Shown here: positions 21,675 through 33,000 of the stretch, one piece after another
Layout of the letters: each line of letters begins with the position of its first letter
Numbering within the stretch: the stretch's first letter is position 1
Source of the DNA: Gyrodactylus bullatarudis
Lineage: Eukaryota; Platyhelminthes; Monogenea; Gyrodactylidea; Gyrodactylidae
Direction: 5' to 3'
Assembly (NCBI GenBank): GCA_012064415.1
Contig: SSNU01000157.1
Location: forward strand, 320,908 to 384,907
DNA length: 64,000 bases
Made by a program: the position numbers and the translations under genes
The notes under the pieces: generated by a model
The model's input: only the letters and a program-made list of their open reading frames with translations
Database searches by the model: none
What the model was told of the DNA's origin: nothing

Positions 21675-22397
21675 CTAATCACCTTTGATACGCTGGGAGC
21701 GAATCTCAATTAGACGTCTTTTGATCATGTCCGAAGTGCTTCCCCATCCAGGAGAACCATCCGCAGGGCAATTAAATCGAGGAGTCCAAGCATGTTTTCT
21801 ATCGAAGGGATGAAAAAGGTGATTAGAGTAATCTGAATCAATCTCTCTTAAGCGAACATAAGCATTGGTGTAGTGAGCAGTTATTGGTTGTACTCTATTT
21901 CTGGTACTTTTGTGAATTCTAACAAGTTTATCACCACGTGAAACATGCATAGATTCGACAAATAGTTTGGTCCTATATTGAAAATCTTTTTTCTTGACAC
22001 CAAGCTCGATAGTTTCAATAATAAGCTAAATCAAACTAATTATTATAATATTTACATCTTCAATAATTCTTGCTCCTTTATCAGGAATATAATGAAGTTG
22101 AAGAAGTGCATTACTGACAGTTTTACCACGACATAAATCTCCTATAAGACGTAACTTCTTTTGACTGTAGTATAAATTCAACTTTTGGTGAGTAAACTCG
22201 GCAGGTCTCGTGGCATCTATTAAATTATCAACCAAAGGATCTTTTGGTGGATAAACTACTTCGTTATAAGACTCCCATAAAGTCTTTCTTTTGAAGTCTA
22301 CTTTAGAAACGATTTTTGAGTTTTTAGAAGAATGGTTTATGAATTTTTGAGATTGTTGTAGAAGGGAATAGGGAAAATGCCGAAAAAGACTTTGCAT
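21675..22397 (-). CDS. MRPL22: Mitochondrial ribosomal protein uL22m
   Basis: Two exons, 22397-22056 and 22025-21675, give 230 residues. This is a structural component of the large mitoribosomal subunit that lines the peptide exit tunnel. The conserved uL22 region is visible: RPAEFTHQKLNLYYSQKKL, DLCRGKTVSNALLQLHY and GARIIEDLIIETIELGVKK, then the beta-hairpin region and a C-terminal extension ending RRLIEIRSQRIKGD. The N-terminus (MQSLFRHFPYSLLQQSQK) is basic and amphipathic, like a mitochondrial targeting peptide. The intron is 30 nt, and its removal is needed to continue helix GARIIED. The ATG at 22397 is the first Met after an upstream stop-free TTG stretch. A 72-bp MITE lies about 100 bp upstream. 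Confidence 0.88.
22026..22055 (-). other. 30-nt spliceosomal intron (uL22m)
   Basis: It starts GTAAATATTA and ends TTGATTTAG. Excision joins IIED to LIIETIELG in frame; reading through stops within a few codons. Confidence 0.85.
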
Positions 22398-22501
22398 TTT
22401 TGAATTTGGATTCTGAGACAACAATAAAGTTTCTTAATTTTGTTGTTTAAAAAAATACTGTGGTATTTTGAATATAAAACAAAAAGTTTTAAAGACTTTA
22501 A

Positions 22502-22573
22502 CCCTAGAACGACATTTTAATTTTCCTTTAATACAAATGGGGGCGTTAAAGACCCTAAAATGTCGTTCTAGGG
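22502..22573. mobile_element. 72-bp piggyBac-like MITE with TTAA TSD
   Basis: Perfect 18-bp inverted ends (CCCTAGAACGACATTTTA) flank a 36-bp core, and TTAA lies directly outside both ends (22498-22501, 22574-22577). The CCCTAGAA end is strongly reminiscent of piggyBac. It lies about 100 bp upstream of the uL22m start and could form a hairpin in any transcript. Confidence 0.85.
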
Positions 22574-22750
22574 TTAAATAATTAAAGTTTATATAATCTT
22601 TGTCAACGGATTCCACAGAGGAATTTCTACTTGGTAAACTTTCTACCCATGCCTAGCTATTGTAGTACATAGCATCTAGCATCTGAGATTTAGATTTGAA
22701 TGATTCAAATTTTGAAAAATTGAGTTTGCTATTGGAAAGGAAATAAAAAT

Positions 22751-23890
22751 TTATTTAGTCACAAGTAAATGATAAGAAAAATGAAGATATACACAATAAA
22801 TCATATGATAAAGAATTATAGCTGTCATAAATCCAAGTTTTTGGCTCTTTTCCATAGTATTCCGACGCAGAATGAAAAACTAAGCACATGAATAAAGGCA
22901 TAAAACTTACCAATTTAACAGCAGCACATCCGCAAATAATCAACCAAAGGGGATAAAATCTGATAACATGATCTCCCTCTCCAGTATGAATGCTCAAAAT
23001 AGTTACAATTATGTGAGATATCATAGAGTATCCCTAAATCAATGGTTAGAAAATAAATTACCATGAAAGAAAAACAATGAGCAAGACTGAACATTTGGGA
23101 TCCAAGAAAGAAATAAGAGTAGGCAAGCAGTGAAGAAGTAATCCAATATCCGAATGATGATAATAGTGCTGTGCCCATCAAAGTACCTTCTCTCTGTAAT
23201 CAAAATATACATTTATTACCATAAATTTTGGATTTTTTCAAAATAACATTAAGAATAGCTAAATATACCCAATTGAATCATATCTCATGAGATGAATTTT
23301 TCATATATATATCTACAAGATATCATAAGAAATTTGCATCGAAAAAGGTTAAGTTAAGTTTAAAATAAATTTGTAAATTTATTCTAGATGGTACACTTTT
23401 CAGTGTTAAATCAAGACTAAAATCAATCAAGTTAGTTTGACTAATCTAATGACCATTGATGAATCATTACATACTTTCTGTGCTCCCTAATTGTTTAAAC
23501 TATATTGCAAGATTGATAGTAAATATTTTGATCAAACTTACTACCTGATGCTCAGAAACTTTCATTTCAAAGATTAGAGCGGTAGCAAGGGTCAAAACCA
23601 TCATGAGTGGTCCATATAGCTCATTAGTTGGATCTGTGTACGCTCCCATATTTGGATTCAATGCATCGATAACTCTTTTAAAGACAGTAAATGGATCAAC
23701 GTCGAAATTTTCTCTAAGTAAATCTATGTTTGAATATTTTTTGATAAGAGTATCAGCTTTTTGTCTTCCGTCATTCCAAATCTTAGCCAGATTACGACAA
23801 ATTACTTACTGAGCTTGAAAATTCTGTAAATAATTCTGATGACTTTTTAGGTTGAATTATTTCTGGTTGTTGTTGAGTTGGGGGTTCCAT
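22751..23890 (-). CDS. YIPF3: YIPF3-like Yip1-domain Golgi membrane protein
   Basis: Five exons: 23890-23810, 23781-23545, 23193-23062, 23033-22911, 22879-22751 (233 residues). YIPF3 with YIPF4 maintains Golgi organisation and acts in ER-to-Golgi traffic. The family block ELYGPLMMVLTLATALIF is clear, followed by REGTLMGTALLSSFGYWI and further hydrophobic helices (five in total), ending near HLLVTK. A Gln/Pro-rich cytosolic N-terminus precedes the Yip1 domain. It is shorter than vertebrate YIPF3 (about 350), mainly in the termini. Introns are 28, 351, 28 and 31 nt; all exon phases close exactly. The gene is divergent from the flippase gene. Confidence 0.88.
22880..22910 (-). other. 31-nt spliceosomal intron (YIPF3 intron 4)
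   Basis: It starts GTAAGTTTTATG and ends ATGTGCTTAG. Removal joins AAVKL to FFILRRNT. Confidence 0.85.
23034..23061 (-). other. 28-nt spliceosomal intron (YIPF3 intron 3)
   Basis: It starts GTAATTTATT, contains ctaac, and ends TTGATTTAG. Removal joins HCFSFM to GYSMISH in frame. Confidence 0.82.
23782..23809 (-). other. 28-nt spliceosomal intron (YIPF3 intron 1)
   Basis: It starts GTAAGTAATT and ends TCTGGCTAAG. It joins the Ser-rich leader to IWNDGRQK in phase 0. Confidence 0.7.
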
Positions 23891-24016
23891 TTGAATTTGA
23901 AGAAGTTTTGAACAAAGTTTACATCAGTTAACAAAAATTAAAGTCTTCATTCTTTAATTAACAATTTTGAATTTTTATGGAATTATACAGAGAAAATTTT
24001 CCATAATTAATCTGTT
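23891..24016. promoter_or_regulatory. Bidirectional promoter region, YIPF3 / ATP8A
   Basis: 126 bp separate the two start codons, so the genes share their upstream region. No factor site is recognised; the call rests on layout. Confidence 0.5.
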
Positions 24017-27000
24017 ATGGTTTGGCCTAGGAAGAATACTAATCAGCATGAAACAAGAAACGTGAGAATCAATGATAATCAGACAAGAAACTACTGTTCA
24101 AATGAAATATCAACAGCTAAATACAACATATTCACATTTTTACCAATATTTTTATTTGAACAATTCAGAAGATATGAAAATATATTCTTTCTTGTCATCG
24201 CAGTCCTTCAACAGATTCCTAACGTATCACCTACCGGTAGATTTACTACAGCTGTTCCCTTGTTTATTATCTTAACAGTATCTGCACTCAAGGAAATATT
24301 CGAAGATTTTGTAAGTTACTTTTTAACCTCACATCAAAATTTGTATTGCATTCCACTCAAACTCAATTCGTTTAGTTATTTTCCATTCGCGTTTTGTTCA
24401 ATTTTAGAGAGTAAAGATTAAAAATGATTAATTTTCCAATTTTTTTAAAATTTGATCGAAATTTCATCTGATGACAATAATATTATTATTATATGAATGA
24501 AATTCTAATCAATCTTATTCTATTATGATCATTTTTATGGAATCAATAAGTTTCTAATTTAACGTGTTGAACAAGTTTTAACAATTTTATGTGTTCATGG
24601 TACGAGAATATGTCTTTATTTCTATATTTTTCAGCAACGACATAATGCAGATAAAAAGACTAACAATAGCAAAGTCCATGTTTTACGCGATGGCTATTTC
24701 ACTGAAATCGAATGGAAGCACGTTCAAGTCGGTGATATCATAAGGATCGAAAATGGACACGGTGTCCCCGCTGATACTGTAATTCTCTCTTCAAGTGAAC
24801 CTGATGCCATGTGTTATATTGAAACGTCGAATTTGGATGGAGAGACAAACTTGAAGTTGAAGCAAGGTCTTATATCAACTTCAGAGTTGACATCTGTCCA
24901 GTTAATTACCTCTATTAAAGGAACAGTCTCTTGTAAAGCTCCATCGAGAAATTTAAATGAATTTACTGGAACTCTTCAAGTCGATGGAGACGAGTTAGTT
25001 TTTAATTTTTCGAAATCTTCTCTTTTTAGAATTAACCCCCTGAATTTGACCCAATTACTCCTTCGAGGTTCATCGCTCAGGAATACGATGTGGGTCTATG
25101 GGCTAGTAATCTTTACCGGTAAAGAAAGTAAAGTCATGCTAAACTCTTCAAAAGCCCCTCTGAAAAGATCTCAAGTTGATCGTGTCACAAATAAATTTGT
25201 GAGAATATTTTTCCTTGCCCGTTTAATTTTATTGTTAATTTTCTATCCTTTTATTTTAGATTTTGGTTGTATTCGGTCTCTTATTCATCCTTACTGTACT
25301 CAATACAGTTTTTAATATTGTTTGGCGTGTCAGGTACAACAAGGATGCTCTATGGTATTTACCAGAGAATGGTGAGTTTTCATTTTCATTATAAAAACCT
25401 TTTAAGACACTTGACTCATTTTTTAAACTAAAATAATATTCTCAATTTTATCATACAAATAAGGTAGGAAATGTTTAACGTTCAGAATAGAAAAAAGCGT
25501 TTAGCACAAGAATCGAAATTGACATTTCAATTAATCTTTCTAATGAATCTTTATAAATTGTCTCAGTTGAGATTATACGCTTATTTTGTTCGAAATTGAT
25601 CCAATTACTCTTTGATCTCTTGATAAAAATCTACTGTCTATAGTTAATAAGGGAGAGTGGTATAGTTACATTTTGTTATACATTACCACTCTCTTGTTAT
25701 ACAACAACATGGTGCCAATCAGCTTAAAAGTGACCCTAGAGATGATCCGGATGATCCAAGCAATGTATATCAAATGGGTAAGCTTTTGACTTCCTAATAA
25801 ATTAAAAGAAATCAAACTCTTGTATCTACTTCAACGTTCTACATTTTGCACATTAATGCATCGCTTTAATATATCACTTCTTTTTATAAATTGTACATAT
25901 TTATATTTGTATGTAAAAGTGCTATGAATTACTTTTCAAATCTATAAGCTAAATGTATAATATACACTGTGTATTTCTGTTGGTCTATGTTTGCTAGTGT
26001 ATTTATTCTGGTATGTTCTTCTGGTTTAAAACAAGTGTCGATTTTTTAATTTTGTGTAAAAACCATTTTAATAATACAAGTATATTATAGTATAAATTTA
26101 TAATTATAAATGTTACAGTTAAAACGGTTAATCAGATAATAACTTTATTACCTAGGTGTAATCATTTCAAGTAGGTAAAACTAAATTCACAAGGTAATAT
26201 TATAATTCTTACATCTTTGAATAAAAACGAAAAAGATTGATTTTTACTCGTTTTTTCATCAGATTGGATTTTTTTCGCCCAATAACTTGAAAATTTTATA
26301 ATTTGAGATTGAGAAAAATATATTTCTAGGTTTCTTTCATTCTATCTATTCCTACAGGTTTGAATTCAGCATCAATAATATAAATCCTCTGTAAAATCAT
26401 ACTTGAAAAATTTTGACTATTAACTGATCGATTTAACTATCAATGTATCTTTTCTTCAATAACCTGAAATTTGTAATAATTGTCTTTTGTAAAATTTACT
26501 TGAGAATTAACTCCCACGAGACGATTTATTCTGAAATACTGCAGCTCTGAATTTTTTTATGCAGAAAAAATTTTGATACACCTCTTGCAATGACCTCATG
26601 TCAATTTATTATAAGGATTAAAGAAAGGATCAATAAAAGTCATGCTTGGGACTTGATTTGAAATAGAACTTCTTTCAAATGGGAAAAGAAATCAAAAATT
26701 TTTCGTTTATAATTTTTATAAAATACAATAAAGATTGGTTAATAAAAGTTTCGACAAAAATCTCATTTTTTCACCCTGGTTTCGAAATTTTCTGTAGATT
26801 CAAAAAGCCCACTTTCACCGATTTAAGAAAGAATCAAAATTCAAAAATAAATATTTTTGAAAAAAATGATCACTGTATTCAATTTTTGAAAAATCCCGTC
26901 AATTTCAACTAATTTCGGATCATCCTAATTTATTAATCTCAAAAGTAAGAATGGTTGAAAAATATCAAAAAGACTTTTGAACGATAATGAATTATTTCCT

Positions 27001-30000
27001 AAAATATCATAAACTAATTTTTTTCCTTGTCTAATGGTGATCCTGAAAAATACCGCTTGATCCCTCTCACATCTTGGAATCAACAAAATGTTTCAACTCA
27101 GTTTGAATAAATTCGAAATTTAAAATGTCTCCAATTTGAGAATAATGTTAAATGTCCCTAATTCATCGAGGAAAGCTTTTAAATAGGTATTATTACTATA
27201 TCACCTATTTAGTTGATTTTACTTAGGTTATTACCTGATTAACCAATTCAACTGTAAAATTTACAATTGTTTACTAAATTATACAGATATATTTTAAAGG
27301 AAATTAGAATAAATATTGGAGTGCAAGTATTCTTGAATCAATCAGCTAAAAGTTGAAAATTTGATAGCTCTGAGAGACTCGAGAATACACTCACTTCCCC
27401 ATTGTGGGATTCAGTCAAGACCGATTCTCTTCATGAGTTCATAAATTAACTAGAGAATTTATCTTGATTGATTCTCTTATTATTATTACAATAGTATTCT
27501 TTATCATATCCTCTTAATGATAATCTCGTCCATTTCATTTGTCAAACAAGTCTAATTTGTTATCTCTCTCTATATTTGTCATTATGTGCACTTGAATCAA
27601 TCTCACCATCATCCACATGTCTTCTCATTTCGTGTGCGTATCTCTCTATCTGTGTGTGTCTGTCTGCTTCCGATGACATCTATGGTAACTTGTATCTCTT
27701 TGTTAATTTAAAAAATTAAACATTAATTCACAACTCAATATTCTCGCTCAAATACTCATAAATAACAATAATCTTTTTATTTGCATGAAAATTTGCTAAT
27801 CCCAACACACCCTTAACCCTGGAATAGATTATCTCTCTGCTTTTACTCTATTGAAAATCTTTATGACCTTTTTCATCCTATTTCACACAATGATTCCGAT
27901 AAGTCTGAGAGTATCAACAGAATTCATCAAACTAATCCAGGCTTACTACATCTTTTGGGTGGGTCATCTTCTTTGGTTTCAGTTCACCCCTTAAGATTGC
28001 ATGTTATTCAAACAATAATGGTCCTCTATTTTTACATTTTGAGTTATTCCTCAAAGATAAAGTAAAGGGAGTAAATAATCAATATGCATTTCTTAACCAA
28101 TTTAATTCACTATAGACTCACAATGCATTTCTACTTTGGACCATAGACATTTGCAAAATTGTAAATATATAGTTTTGCTCTTTCATTTGTTTGTACTCTA
28201 ATTTCATAACAGTATTTAAAAAGAGTGAAAGTTATTCAATATATTTATTTTAAGTGATAGATTTATATACTATATATTTGTATCCATAGTGTAGTAATAT
28301 TACAACAGTATATAAAGTTATTACAGATCAAATCAATAGGATCCTTAATTGTAGAAGAAACTCTATCCCATTTGAAAAGAGAGATTCTTTATCAAGCCAT
28401 AATCAATATGAAAATATTATGCATTATCAAATGAATGTAATCTTTCACTTGTCTTGTCTCAATAAACTTGTTATTTGTTCTCTCCTGTACAACTTTTCCT
28501 TATCCCTTCTTAGATCACTTGATTTATTTGATCAATATATCTCTGGAATCTCTCTCTCTGTTTTTTATTTCTCAAATAAAATAATGAAAATTTCTTCTCC
28601 TCTTGCCAACTCCCAAAATTACACTCAAATAAACCAGTTTACTGAACAGTACTCTCCTCATTCTTCCCAAATTTAATTTAATTTTCGAGTAAAAGAGGGG
28701 AAACTCAAACAATTTTTCCCACCCAAATTCACGTATTGACCAGTTGTGTATTTGTGATCGAATTAACTCCTTTCACTTTCTATCCAAATGCAAAAAACTA
28801 AGCCTCTCATTAATATAGGTCATTATGATGATTCCAGTTTTTTTTTTCAAATTTCCCTCTCTTTTGATATTAGTTTTTTCATATAAGCCATGCTCGTAAT
28901 TCTTGCTTGATTTATCATGCATAAAGAAATATTGCTCAAATGATCTTTCCCCACCCTCTTTAAAAAACACCACCAGAGTTTTTCTAAATGATTAGCCCTT
29001 GAGATAAAATTAATGCTAATTCCAATCGTATCAGATTATCCCAAATCATCTAATAAACTAATGAGAAAGGGGTAAAAATATTCATCGAGTCCACAAGCAA
29101 TTCAAGAATGAAACAAAAATTTTGATTTGACTTGGGATATCCATTTTAATATTTTTATTGATTTCAAAATTAGTCAAAGAAATCGAAAAAGATATCAATT
29201 ATCTCGAGAAATTCGGTGTTGTTAATCCAAAGTTAATACAGTACCTATACTATCAATAGCTTATTTCATATCAATTAATAAAGGTTCTAAAAATATCTGG
29301 GATTCAAAGAACGATGTTGTGTCTCTCGAGTGAAATCGTTAAAACTTTTGGAAAAACCCCGTTTTCCCACTAGGTCTCAGAAGGTCATAAAAACAACTTG
29401 TCTACTCTAAAAAATACTATTCCGTGATAGGGTTTTGTATTAAATAGAACCTCAAAATTCTATTCGACGCTAGATTCTTAAGCATCTTAATTACTTAGTT
29501 TGATACATTATTTTTTCTCTCAAAATTTCTCTAGATTTATTAACATATTTCATATGATTTTGATACAAATACCCCTTAAAATCTTGATAAATTCATTAAT
29601 TTACTCATTAATTCAAAAATTTATTTTGTTACTGATTTTCAATTGTAAAAACAATTCACTCAATCCTCTTTAAATGTTCAGGACAAAGAAATGCACGATG
29701 AAGAAAGTGATACACCCGCACTTGCTCGAACTTCGAATCTGAATGAGGAATTGGGCCAAGTCAAGTATATTTTCTCTGACAAGACTGGTACTCTCACCAG
29801 AAACATTATGGTCTTTCAAGCCTGTTCAATATCAGGGATTTGTTATGGGTTAGTAGTTTTTTTACTAGATGTTAAATTGATTTCTTCAAAAGTTTCTGAA
29901 TCCTTTCACTAATTATCTCGCCAAATTTCTAGTGATGATGGCAAAGTTAAGAATGCCATGGCAGATGAAAAGTTAAAGTCAAAAATTCACGAAAAAAATC

Positions 30001-33000
30001 CTGATGTTCACAAGTTTTTTGAAATGTGCTCTGTCTGTCATACAGTCGTCCCAGAATATGACAGTAAAACCAGGGAACTTGAATATCAAGCCTCTTCTCC
30101 TGATGAACGAGCTCTAGTTTTAGCAGCTAGTGAACTTGAATATGTTTTTGAGACAAGAAGTCCCAAAGGAGTTTCCATCAGAATTGTGAGAAATAAATTA
30201 AATGATTCTTCTACTTTTTTTTCTCAAATGCAATCTATCATCTTTCTCTAGGTTGGCGAAAAGAAGGATTATGAAATATTGAATTTATTAAAGTTTACAT
30301 CGACAAGGAAAAGGATGAGCATCATTCTACGCGATCCAAACAACAAATTGTTACTCTTCTGCAAGGGTGCTGTAAGTCTAGCCAAAATACTGTTCATCTA
30401 TTCATGTGGCATTTTCAAACTAACTATTTATTTTAACTTGAATAAACATACTGATCAAAGTTGATTTAATTCAAATAATACCTACTGGTAGGGTAATGCA
30501 AAATTTTCTTCTCCCCCACAATATTAACCAAAAAATATTCTTCTAATTTCCCAGAAATTTTTCCCAACATGTGTAAAAAGACTCAATTCTTACTACAAAC
30601 ACACAAAAACTATTTAAAACATAATGATTTTGTCATTTATCGTAGTAAAATTTATTGAAAAATCTTTGCGCGTGTTCAAGAATTTTTTGATTCTGGACTC
30701 TTAAGGAATTTTAGAGAAAAAGAACGAATATTTCAGTGATGAACGTCATATTTTGCCGAGTCTCTTCAGACTCTACCCCAGTTTATGTATAAATACTATC
30801 AAAATGTGAAACGTTGAGCACTTTATTGGTTGAAATGATTGTATTCCTCGTCTGGGGAACCAAGGGGGTTGGGAGTTTATCACTAAAATATTCTTGTTGA
30901 AGTTCGAAAATATTATCGTTTAAATTTTCAAAAGAGATACAATGTTTAGTTTCGATCTTCAAAATGAGAAAAATTTGGCTTTTTCCCAGCTACATTAATA
31001 TTATTTTTACTTATACTATTTTTTTTCTAGTGAAGAGTTTCTATATTCAATATATTAATACAATTTATATTCATAAAAGTGAGGCCTAATGTTATACTGG
31101 CACTGGGACAGCAGTTTAACTCTTTTCTTGCGCATAAGATAATTCACTAATTTAATAACTTCTTGTAATTAGCCTAACGAAAAATATAATTTATTGTTAT
31201 TTCAAACAAGGATAACCGAAATTTATTTAAGATTTTTCTCAAGAGCTAGCAATAGTTTTTATAGATGTATTCTAATTCTTGTTTAATAAAATTCAAAAAT
31301 TTTCAATTATCATAATCTTATTTTACGTTTAGGATAACGTCATATTTGAGAGATTGGAGTCTAGTCAAAAGTACAAAAATGAAACAATTAGTCATCTGGA
31401 ACAATTTGCTCGTAAAGGTTTGCGAACCTTGTGTTTTGCATGGTGTGAAGTTGATGAGAATTTCTACAAGGACTGGAAAATCCGCTATCACGCAGCATCA
31501 ACTGCCCTTGATGATAGAGACGAAAAGTTGAGTGAAGTGGCTGAAGAAATTGAAAAAGTAGGTTTATAAATTCAGTTTCATTTGTTATTTTAATTCATTC
31601 CTTTCTCAGAATTTGAACTTGGTGGGTTGTTCGGCAATTGAAGATAGACTCCAAGAAGGTGTACCTGAGACTATATCACATCTAGCACGAGCTGGAATCA
31701 ATCTCTGGGTACTAACCGGTGATAAACAAGAAACTGCCATCAATATTGGTGAGTATTCACTATGTTCTGAAATGAACGCCTGATTATAAAATTACGATCC
31801 ATTTGATAATAATTCAACTTGCAGTCATTATTACTAATACTTGGGAATATTTCACTCATCTTCATTCAACTAAAAGATCATACATTTACTCTCATACAGT
31901 TACAAGAGTGTATCATCATCCTATGAAATTTCTATCTTCTAAAATATTTATTTACCAAGTAATTTATTGATGGAGTTTTGACGTTTATTACAGAAGAATT
32001 TCTACCTCGAAATTATCAATCAGGAAACTTTACGTTGAGAATAATTCCAATTATAATTTATTTATTCAATTTTTAATATTTTGAGTAATGGTTCACTATA
32101 GATTATCAGTATTGAATGGAAAATAATTTCTTTTAGGCTATTCATGTCAGCTGTTAACAAATGAAATAGAGAATATCGTCATTAATGGAGACAATCTTGA
32201 CGAAGTTGAAAAAGCACTGGTACAAATAATTGAAGATCTCGGACCGAGAGTTGGCCAACAAAATCAATACGCGCTTATCATTGACGGACCCGTGAGTTTT
32301 TCCTACATTTTATTCGATCTTGGACTATTTTTTAATGGGCTGATAAAAAATATTGTTTTCATCGGCTCTCTTCAAACCTGATATCAAATTCGTAATATTT
32401 ATAGGCATAAACGCACACAAATTCATGATTTTTACAAAAATAAGAACTGATTGAAAAAAGTCTTTTTCATTAATCGTGATTATTCAATTAAACCGAATAT
32501 AAAAAAGTGGGATTCGGGATACATTTGAAATTCTAAAAATGGCTATATTTTGATCAAAATACTTTTACTCCATGAACCAGGATTAAAAAATATATCTTAG
32601 AATTGTCATAAATTCTTGTCTTCATATCGATTAAATTTATATTATAAAAATATAATACCAATGACAAATGAGTACATTTTTTTGAAAAATTGCTGCTTGG
32701 ATATGAACAAATTCTTGGTTTTTGAGGTGTATAACTAAGATTGTGCAATAAATATTATTTAAATTCTTTTGCAATAAAATGATTATTCCTAACTAGACAT
32801 TAGACTTGGCTTTCAATGAAAGATGCAAAGCAAACTTTTTGATGGCAGCATTGAGTTGTAAAGTGGTAATTTGTTGTCGTGTAAGTCCATGGCAGAAAGC
32901 TGAAATTGTCCGACTGGTTAAAGCCAAAGTTAACGACGCAATAACTCTTGCAATTGGAGATGGAGCCAATGATGTTGAAATGATTCAGGTGAGCCAATGT

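Noticed and set aside
22434..22616. 60-residue minus-strand frame
   Set aside because: It reads through the 72-bp MITE; no start context or similarity.
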